A DNA stretch of 7,307 nt from Bacteroidota bacterium (GTDB lineage: Bacteria; Bacteroidota; Bacteroidia; Bacteroidales; PUMT01): contig PXAP01000285.1 in the NCBI GenBank assembly GCA_003567115.1, positions 1-7,307 on the forward strand, written 5' to 3'. The notes beneath the pieces were generated by a model. The model was not told the DNA's origin, did no database searches, and saw only the letters and a list, made by a program, of their open reading frames with translations. Below are positions 1-4,663 of this stretch, one piece after another. Each line of letters begins with the position of its first letter. Position 1 is the first letter of the stretch. Position numbers and translations under genes: made by a program.

Positions 1-697
1 CAGTCAACTGGCTGTCAAAACCAAGCTTTCCGTAAAATGATGGCTTATTATCATCGCCGGCTGTCACCCTCTGGTTGAGCTTCCCGTTTGTCAGTCCGAC
101 GACCGCCAGCAAACCGTTGCTTTGCAGGGTGATCCCCCCGAAAGCCTCGGTTGCGAATGCATCCATAATATAATTGCCCACGAAGGGATTAAAAATGGTC
201 CTTGCATTGTCGCTTCTTCTGAAATGGGGATCACCGTAATTGAATTCATCAAGACCGATGGTAACGGTGGCGTATTGCATTAAGCCCTCCAGTAATCCCG
301 GCTTGATAAAATCAAGATTGGTTACCTGCATATGCCCTCCTTTTATCCATGCTTCGGGGTGGTGCCTTGACGACAAATAGGTTCTCAAATGCATTCTTGC
401 TCCCGGTGCCAGCTGCACATCCAGATTAAGGTTGGCTGAGGGGAGATTGAAATCGGTGCCAAGATCCAAAAGGGTTCCGGCATCGTTGCTCTGGTTAATG
501 CCCTGGAACTGCATGGCAAAATCACCCCCGATCCTTACTGTAAATCCCGGGTATTCGACCGTATCCACCGCGGGGTCTTCAAAAACATTCAACCCTCTCT
601 TGTCGTTGGGACGCCAGTTTTGCAAATCTCTATACTGGGCAGAAACAGATGTTGAAACAATAAGAATTGCCAATATTAAAATATTTGACTTTTGCAT
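1..697 (-). CDS. Porin-like outer membrane beta-barrel protein, N-terminal part (runs off the window)
   Basis: Reading the minus strand from an ATG at 697 gives an uninterrupted frame of 232 codons to the window edge, so the C-terminus is missing. The protein opens with a clear Sec signal peptide: a short polar start (MQKSN), a hydrophobic core (ILILAILIV), then SVSA with probable cleavage before Gln21. The mature part has alternating polar and hydrophobic stretches such as FTVRIGGDFAMQFQG and ANLNLDVQLAPGARMHLRTY, plus many aromatic and Gly/Asn residues, as expected of transmembrane beta-strands. It resembles large outer membrane porins of the OprO/OprP or DcaP-like kind in style, but I cannot assign a substrate or family. 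The start is supported by the signal peptide and by an in-frame stop a few codons upstream. No Shine-Dalgarno sequence is visible. The tetranucleotide tract at 726-897 lies directly upstream and may affect expression. Confidence 0.8.
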   Translation of the reverse strand, partial: MQKSNILILAILIVSTSVSAQYRDLQNWRPNDKRGLNVFEDPAVDTVEYPGFTVRIGGDFAMQFQGINQSNDAGTLLDLGTDFNLPSANLNLDVQLAPGARMHLRTYLSSRHHPEAWIKGGHMQVTNLDFIKPGLLEGLMQYATVTIGLDEFNYGDPHFRRSDNARTIFNPFVGNYIMDAFATEAFGGITLQSNGLLAVVGLTNGKLNQRVTAGDDNKPSFYGKLGFDSQLT

Positions 698-725
698 AAT
701 GATAAATTTTGAAATCGATTAATTA

Positions 726-897
726 ATTGATTGTTTGTTTGTTTGTTTGTTTGATTGTTTGTTTGTTTGTTTGATTGTTTGTTTGTTTGTTTGATTGTTT
801 AATTGTTTGTTTGATTGTTTAATTGTTTGTTTGATTGTTTGATTGTTTGATTGTTTGTTTGATTGTTTGTTTGTTTGATTGTTTGATTGTTTGATTG
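726..897. repeat. Tetranucleotide tandem repeat, 43 units of TTTG/ATTG/TTTA
   Basis: The tract is 172 bp of 4-bp units in unbroken phase, with no indel. By eye I count 26 TTTG, 15 ATTG and 2 TTTA units. On the minus strand, which is the coding direction of the neighbouring outer membrane protein gene, the units read CAAA/CAAT/TAAA. A higher-order 20-bp period is present. ATTG units recur at 754, 774, 794, 814 and 834; the blocks at 754-773 and 774-793 are identical, as are those at 794-813 and 814-833. This suggests growth by slippage and by duplication of larger blocks. The tract ends 28 bp upstream of the start codon at 697. A stop codon in the gene's frame separates tract and start, so the repeat is not part of the protein. 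Confidence 0.95.
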
Positions 898-905
898 CAA
901 AAATA
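898..905 (-). promoter_or_regulatory. Candidate Bacteroidota -7 box (TAnnTTTG type) for the outer membrane protein gene
   Basis: On the minus strand this octamer reads TATTTTTG, an exact match to the TAnnTTTG -7 consensus known for Bacteroidota promoters. It abuts the tetranucleotide tract, so a transcript starting here would carry the whole tract in its 5' leader. No TTTG -33 box is visible at the expected distance upstream (around 928-931). In such AT-rich DNA a lone match is weak evidence. Confidence 0.25.
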
Positions 906-1163
906 TTTTACGCTCCATGAATCCCTGACTCTCATATTCCTTTAACCCTAAATTAACATCCTGATATACAATTGTTTTATTTATACGGCAAGTTTTTATT
1001 TACCTTATATATAATTTAACACCTGAAGCTGGAATTTGTTAAATGATTTTCAGGATGTATTATTTATCCGGCAAGAATTATAAGATGCTGCAGGAACTTT
1101 TCAGGATATATACCCGCACCTGAAGCAGCTTTCCGGATATCAAAATTCCAAAAAATTAACTTC
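906..1163. other. Intergenic DNA, no recognisable gene
   Basis: This AT-rich stretch has stops in all frames on both strands and no RNA gene that I can recognise. Two short segments look alike: ACCTGAAGCTGG near 1021 and ACCTGAAGCAGC near 1119. TTTTCAGGAT also occurs twice, near 1047 and 1098. These may be traces of an old imperfect direct repeat of roughly 50-100 bp, but the similarity is too short to be sure. Confidence 0.5.
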
Positions 1164-1400
1164 TTAATTCAGCCTTGAAATAAGTGTAGTAAAATTTTTT
1201 ACCCCCTCAAAGCCCGGGTGGGTACCAAACAAAAGACAGACTCTCCCGTTTTCATCGGCAGTCACAGTATCATGAAATGGTCCTGAACTGATCTCTTTTA
1301 TTTCGTATTCATAACCTTCTTCACACTCCCAGCTGTTAGCAATGTCACCCATTATTGCATTCCGGTACCATACTCCCGGATTATCACTATGGTATTGCAC
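1164..1400 (-). CDS. Doubtful small ORF, 78 codons, possible C-terminal gene fragment
   Basis: This frame starts with GTG at 1400 and has a stop four codons upstream, so no N-terminal extension exists. I do not recognise the product. It has balanced, protein-like composition (NPGVWYRNAIMGDIANSWE, then EEGYEYEIKEI, then TADENGRVCLLFG), which suggests real coding origin rather than chance. There is no signal peptide, membrane segment or known catalytic motif. The TADENGRV stretch recalls a beta-sandwich-like turn, but that is only an impression. No ATG or ribosome-binding site supports the GTG start. The ORF begins 6 bp from the copA relic that starts at 1407, so it could be the surviving 3' end of a gene truncated at that junction. 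Alternatives are a genuine small protein or a spurious ORF. Confidence 0.35.
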   Translation of the reverse strand: MQYHSDNPGVWYRNAIMGDIANSWECEEGYEYEIKEISSGPFHDTVTADENGRVCLLFGTHPGFEGVKNFTTLISRLN

Positions 1401-1406
1401 GCTAAT

Positions 1407-1478
1407 ATGTTAGTAATCAACAACAAGACTCCCGACACTGCCGCGGTAAGTAAAAACTTTACCCTGCTGCATAATTAA
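1407..1478 (+). pseudogene. Relic of the copA 5' end (linker before the metal-binding domain)
   Basis: Positions 1419-1473 align without gaps to 4721-4775 inside copA, with 48 of 55 bases identical by hand count. The reading frame is conserved: here it gives NNKTPDTAAVSKNFTLLHN then a stop, where copA has NNKTPGAASVRKNFPLLHM. The match ends just before the copA CxxC metal-binding motif, and the rest of the gene is absent. Five of the 18 aligned codons before the end of the match change the amino acid, consistent with relaxed constraint, although this linker may be variable anyway. An ATG at 1407 opens a 23-codon mini-ORF, but there is no reason to think it is translated. It lies on the same strand as copA and 242 bp upstream of the Cu/Zn-SOD start codon. 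Confidence 0.7.
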
Positions 1479-1539
1479 AACATACCGGAAAACCTCCGGA
1501 AATCAAAGTTCAGCAACACGAACATTCCCTGGCAATAAT

Positions 1540-1566
1540 AATATCATGATATTGTGGCATGATATT
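1540..1566. promoter_or_regulatory. Palindrome with an extra half-site, possible operator upstream of sodC
   Basis: AATATCATGATATT (1540-1553) is a perfect 14-bp palindrome. A further CATGATATT lies at 1558-1566, so TCATGATATT is followed 13 bp later by GCATGATATT. This is the geometry of a dimeric regulator site with a repeated half-site. It sits about 165 bp upstream of the sodC start. AT-rich palindromes arise by chance, and I cannot name a regulator. Confidence 0.3.
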
Positions 1567-1611
1567 TTCATATTATTTTGTAAAAATCAGTGTTCATTTA
1601 TATCCCGACAC

Positions 1612-1640
1612 TTGACATACAAGATGATTTTATAAATTAT
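1612..1640 (+). promoter_or_regulatory. Weak sigma70-like promoter candidate for sodC
   Basis: A perfect TTGACA (1612-1617) is followed after 17 bp by AATTAT (1635-1640), a 4-of-6 match to TATAAT. Transcripts would start about 75 bp before the sodC ATG. Bacteroidota primary promoters normally use a different consensus (TTTG and TAnnTTTG), so this is tentative. Confidence 0.25.
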
Positions 1641-1704
1641 TATATTCCTGATAATGTTTTCATTATATGCATTAAAACTTAATAAATTACCATTAAAACT
1701 TATT

Positions 1705-1713
1705 AAAGGAGGA
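1705..1713 (+). promoter_or_regulatory. Strong Shine-Dalgarno sequence deciding the sodC start
   Basis: AAAGGAGGA lies 7 bp before the ATG at 1720, counting from the end of GGAGG. The spacing is ideal. It rules out the in-frame upstream ATG at 1654, because an SD this strong would otherwise lie inside the coding region. No other gene in the window shows such a site. Confidence 0.85.
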
Positions 1714-1719
1714 CAAACC

Positions 1720-2289
1720 ATGCTAAAACTGAAATCAATTGCTATACCGGTTGCATTTTCGATGCTATTACTGTTTGCAGGATACCAGGCCGGTACCGAA
1801 CAAGAAGCCATGGAAGATCATATGGAACCGCAAATAAATAAAGCGGTCTGTGTTTTGCATCCAACTGAGAATTCTGATGTAAGGGGAATTGTCACCTTTA
1901 CCAAAAGTGATTCGGGTATTGTAGTGGAGGCTGATGTAAGAGGATTGCCCCCGGGCCCGGGAAAACACGGCTTTCACATCCATGAATTCGGCGACTGTAC
2001 CAGTCCTGATGCAACATCCGCAGGCGGCCATTTCAATCCTGAAGACAAGAAACACGGAGCTCCCTGGGATGAGGAAAGACATGTGGGGGACCTGGGGAAT
2101 CTTACGACCGATGAAGATGGCAGGGCTCATCTGCGGATGGTTGATACAGTCATAAGATTTTCCGGGCATCGTTCGATAATCGGCAAGGCAGTGGTCGTTC
2201 ACGAGGGTGAAGATGACTTTACCACACAACCAACAGGAGATGCAGGAGCCCGTGTAGCTTGCGGGGTGATCGGCGTCGCGGAAGATTAG
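1720..2289 (+). CDS. sodC: Cu/Zn superoxide dismutase, exported
   Basis: The 189-residue product converts superoxide to oxygen and hydrogen peroxide in the cell envelope. Both family signatures are present: GFHIHEFGDCT (84-94) and GDAGARVACGVI (173-184). By comparison with the family, copper ligands are His86, His88 and His161, the bridging ligand is His104, and the other zinc ligands are His112, His121 and Asp124. Cys93 and Cys181 can form the conserved disulfide, and Arg178 matches the active-site arginine. The block from GGHFNP to RHVGDLGN is intact. Residues 1-20 form a signal sequence. It ends LLLFAGY, which looks like a lipobox with Tyr where the lipidated Cys would be, so the protein may now be soluble in the periplasm or stay membrane-tethered. 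The start at 1720 is fixed by the Shine-Dalgarno site. It is convergent with the sugar dehydrogenase gene and appears monocistronic. Confidence 0.95.
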   Translation: MLKLKSIAIPVAFSMLLLFAGYQAGTEQEAMEDHMEPQINKAVCVLHPTENSDVRGIVTFTKSDSGIVVEADVRGLPPGPGKHGFHIHEFGDCTSPDATSAGGHFNPEDKKHGAPWDEERHVGDLGNLTTDEDGRAHLRMVDTVIRFSGHRSIIGKAVVVHEGEDDFTTQPTGDAGARVACGVIGVAED

Positions 2290-2347
2290 TCCGCTGTTCA
2301 GGATATCCTGGCTGGCATCACCTGCAGAATTGGTGTTTTACTTCACA
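2290..2347. other. Convergent intergenic gap with short palindrome
   Basis: The 58 bp between the two converging stop codons contain the perfect palindrome CAGGATATCCTG (2299-2310). There is also a 4-bp CACC/GGTG stem (2319-2335) followed by TTTT. Either could contribute to transcription ending on the plus strand, but neither is a convincing intrinsic terminator. Confidence 0.3.
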
Positions 2348-3568
2348 TTATCGCGTAATACGAATGATCTTATCCTGTTCCTCCGGGCAGGTGCCCCGCC
2401 CATCACAATTGCTGGTTGTGACATATAATTCACCGTCGCCACCCATAATCACCTCGCGAAGCCTGCCATATTCATCCTGAAGGTACACTTCATGTTGTTC
2501 GACACGTCCACCCTGCAGTATAACCCGGTGCAAATGCCGTGAACGAAGAGTTCCCATAATTAAATTTCCCTGCCACTCGGAGATGGCATTACCCGTATAA
2601 ATTTCCGCACCTCCCGGGGGAACAGCATCGACCCATGAAAGTACAGGTGCCTTAAGTGATTCCTGCTCCTGACAACCGTATATGGTGGGCCAGCCAAGAT
2701 TATCTCCTGCATTTGCCACATTGACTTCATCGTGGCCGGTGCGTCCCATTTCCCCGCTGGGCCCATGGTCGACCAGCCAAACAGTATTGGCATCATTTTT
2801 ATCAGGCCATGCCCATCCCTGGGTATTGCGTATGCCGGAAAGGAAAACAGGATTGCCCGGTTCAGGATTATCATCAGGTACCTCCCCTTCCGGAGTTAAC
2901 CGAAGTAACTTGCCGTTCGGGCTTTGAGGGTCCTGGCTCAGATCCGGATCACCGGCATCACCTGTACCTATATAAAGCATACCGTCGGGGCCGAATTTTA
3001 TGCGACCGCCATTATGTATGCCGGCAGCAATAATTTCATTGTATATTATACTTTCCTGTTGTGCACTTGTGCCGTCTTCTGAGAGATACCACCGTTCAAT
3101 CCTGTTTATTAATTGCCCATCGTCAAAAACAGTTATACACAGGTAAAACAGCCTGTTATTTACAAAATCAGGATGAAGCTCGATTCCCATCAATCCACCT
3201 TCAGATGTAGAAGCGATATCTACAGATATAACCGGTTGAGGATCAAGCCCGGGATTATTGTAAATATCTGTAACCAGGCGTAACCGGCCGGGACGCTCAG
3301 TAACCAGAGCATCACCGTTGGGAAGAAACACTATGGACCAGGGAACCTCAAGACCCGTTACTACAGTCTCAGTTTTGATCTCAACAGTCCCCAACGGACC
3401 ATATCCATCCTGAACAAGCTGACAATCAGCTACCTGCTCAGCATTGTTGTTTGCAATCCGGTTGCAGGAAGCAAGTAAATAAAAAAAAGGAATAAACAAC
3501 AGGCATAGATAATATCTGCTGTTTAACTTATCTGAAAATAAGCGGGGAACATCATGATTTTCAGCCAT
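2348..3568 (-). CDS. PQQ-dependent aldose sugar dehydrogenase, lipoprotein (YliI/Asd type)
   Basis: The 406-residue protein belongs to the soluble glucose/sorbosone dehydrogenase family, six-bladed propellers that oxidise aldoses with PQQ and calcium. Diagnostic stretches are VPWSIVFLPNGDALVTERPG (about 75-94), GGLMGIELHPDF (124-135), HNGGRIKFGPDGMLYIGTGD (185-204), GIRNTQGWAW (245-254), DHGPSGE (267-273), DEVN..AGDNLGWP (280-294), and YGRLREVIMGGDGELYVTT (367-385). His185 is the likely catalytic base by alignment with the family His before GGR. The N-terminus has a long polar lead, a hydrophobic run, and the lipobox LLASC with Cys35, indicating an outer- or inner-membrane lipoprotein facing the periplasm. 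I chose the ATG at 3568. The frame stays open to 3658, but that extension would push the signal peptide far inside. No Shine-Dalgarno is visible. No PQQ synthesis genes are in the window. Confidence 0.9.
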   Translation of the reverse strand: MAENHDVPRLFSDKLNSRYYLCLLFIPFFYLLASCNRIANNNAEQVADCQLVQDGYGPLGTVEIKTETVVTGLEVPWSIVFLPNGDALVTERPGRLRLVTDIYNNPGLDPQPVISVDIASTSEGGLMGIELHPDFVNNRLFYLCITVFDDGQLINRIERWYLSEDGTSAQQESIIYNEIIAAGIHNGGRIKFGPDGMLYIGTGDAGDPDLSQDPQSPNGKLLRLTPEGEVPDDNPEPGNPVFLSGIRNTQGWAWPDKNDANTVWLVDHGPSGEMGRTGHDEVNVANAGDNLGWPTIYGCQEQESLKAPVLSWVDAVPPGGAEIYTGNAISEWQGNLIMGTLRSRHLHRVILQGGRVEQHEVYLQDEYGRLREVIMGGDGELYVTTSNCDGRGTCPEEQDKIIRITR

Positions 3569-3835
3569 GGCAAGTAAATTTTTATATTTTGATATCAGCA
3601 AATGATTACAGGACAACTTCTGTACCAAACACTTTTTATCACAGCCGGCTGCGGGCAATGTATTTTAAGTTATCATTAACCGGTGAATCAACCATAGCTT
3701 TTTGGAACAGTATCGACAGGAAATGGTAAACATGAGTTGAAGAGAAGTAATTGGCATGAACATCATCGGCCACCTACCCGGACCGGTTTTGGGTTTTGGT
3801 GAAGGAGATTATAACATAACCCGAAATTCATAATT
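3569..3835. other. Divergent intergenic region
   Basis: These 267 bp lie between the sugar dehydrogenase start and the Fe/Mn-SOD remnant and should hold the promoter of the former. I find no clear -33/-7 pair. A GAAGGAG at 3800-3806 is about 30 bp from the ATG at 3836, too far to act as its ribosome-binding site. The repeated motif GGTTTTGGGTTTTGG (about 3784-3799) is G/T-rich but otherwise unremarkable. Confidence 0.4.
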
Positions 3836-4100
3836 ATGGCTTACGAATTAGTTACCCTGGGCTATTCCTATAATGCATTGGAACCCTATATTGATGAAGA
3901 AACCATGAAAATCAACCACACAAAGCATCACCAGAAATATGTTGATAATTTTAACGAAGCGGTGAAAGATACCAGGTGGGAAGGCAAGATACCGGAAGAT
4001 ATTTTTCCGGAAATATAAAAACAAACGGAAGGATTTTATTGATGCCTTTTGGAATATTGTGAACTGGGAAGAAATCGGTTCCCGCTATAATGAGGGATGA
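3836..4100 (+). pseudogene. Fe/Mn superoxide dismutase remnant with central deletion and frameshift
   Basis: The first 60 codons match the N-terminal helical hairpin of the Fe/Mn-SOD family: LGYSYNALEPYIDEETMKIN, then HTKHHQKYVDNFNEAV. His28 is the expected first metal ligand, and His32 and Tyr36 fit the active-site gateway pair. The frame stops at 4016-4018. In another frame, from 4014 to the TGA at 4098-4100, the sequence reads YKNKRKDFIDAFWNIVNWEE then IGSRYNEG, which is the family C-terminus. About 110 residues of the usual 200 are therefore missing, including the other three metal ligands (the His near 80 and the Asp/His pair in the C-terminal domain). The product cannot be an active enzyme. 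The well-preserved ends suggest recent loss. An assembly error joining two reads is an alternative explanation. Confidence 0.88.
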
Positions 4101-4152
4101 TCCTGAAGCCCTTTAAGAAACAATCGATTAAGTTGAAGGGCGGGAATGAAGT

Positions 4153-4547
4153 TTGGAACCTGTTAAGCAAAAAACGATAAACGCGGCTGATAAAAAAACC
4201 GATGACAGGCATAAACATGCCGGACCTGGCAAGCATTCTGTACATAGCGATCATAACGGAGGGCACGGCAGGCAACATAGCGATCATAACGGAGGGCACG
4301 GCAGGCAACATAGCAATCATAACGGAGGGCACGGCAGGCAACATAGCGATCATATAAATATAGGTATTGTCGTTGGATCCGGAACCGATATATTGCGGCA
4401 GAAACAGCCGACATCATACTTGTCAATTCAAATCCGGTAGATATAGCCCATCTGATCCTGTTAGGTAAGGCCACCTATAATAAAATAAAGCAAAACCTTT
4501 TATGGGCAACAGGGTATAATGTTGTAGCAATTCCTTTGGCAGCATAA
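4153..4547 (+). pseudogene. CopB-like P1B-type ATPase remnant: His-rich N-terminus joined to C-terminus, frameshifted
   Basis: The first frame (from about 4153, no ATG) encodes a lysine- then histidine-rich segment with three HSDHNGGHGRQ-type repeats, like the metal-binding N-terminal extension of CopB-type copper ATPases. It then jumps straight to NIGIVVGSGTDI, the stretch that in P-type ATPases follows the GDGxND hinge motif. At about 4390-4395 the frame shifts. From 4395 the sequence continues as AAETADIILVNSNPVDIAHL, then ILLGKATYNKIKQNLLWATG, then YNVVAIPLAA and a TAA at 4545-4547. This is the classic start of the C-terminal membrane pair, including the YN motif. Missing are the first six membrane helices, the CPx motif, the DKTGT phosphorylation site, the nucleotide domain and the last helix, several hundred residues in total. 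It is not functional. It directly follows the Fe/Mn-SOD remnant and precedes the intact copA. Confidence 0.88.
4242..4353. repeat. 33-bp tandem repeat, 3.4 copies, encoding a His-rich 11-residue unit
   Basis: Units occupy 4242-4274, 4275-4307 and 4308-4340, with a partial fourth at 4341-4353. The three full copies differ by a single G-to-A change in the third, which turns Asp into Asn. Each encodes HSDHNGGHGRQ. Being a multiple of 3, the array keeps the CopB-like frame open, and also keeps other frames open on both strands, which creates shadow ORFs. Near identity suggests recent expansion. Confidence 0.95.
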
Positions 4548-4663
4548 ACAATCCGGAATTCAACCATAACATACTAATATCATAACTCTTTCCCAAAATC
4601 TTATAATGGCTGAAGCTCAATTTATCCCGATTTTTGCAATGTAATCTGGTAAATTTTGAATTT

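Noticed and set aside
726..897. Array of TTTG motifs as many plus-strand -33 promoter boxes
   Set aside because: They are a by-product of the repeat. No TAnnTTTG partner follows on the plus strand, and no plus-strand gene starts nearby.
698..897. Translational phase switching of the outer membrane gene by the tetranucleotide tract
   Set aside because: A TAA in the gene's frame lies between the tract and the ATG at 697, so changes in unit number cannot alter the reading frame.
1654..1719. N-terminal extension of sodC from the ATG at 1654
   Set aside because: It would place the strong Shine-Dalgarno inside the gene and put 22 residues in front of a good signal sequence.
3569..3658. N-terminal extension of the sugar dehydrogenase to 3658
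   Set aside because: The extra 30 residues would bury the signal peptide and lipobox, and nothing in them looks family-like.
4242..4353. CRISPR-like direct repeats
   Set aside because: The 33-bp units are contiguous with no spacers and encode in-frame protein repeats.
4036..4474. Minus-strand ORFs with MIAMLPAVPSV or YVACRALRYDR repeats
   Set aside because: They are antisense shadows of the 33-bp repeat in the CopB-like remnant. The period is divisible by 3, so several frames stay open.
4631..4658. Bacteroidota -33/-7 promoter pair for copA
   Set aside because: TTTG at 4633-4636 and a TAAATTTTG at 4650-4658 are present, but the spacing between the boxes is too short and the second box has one extra base.
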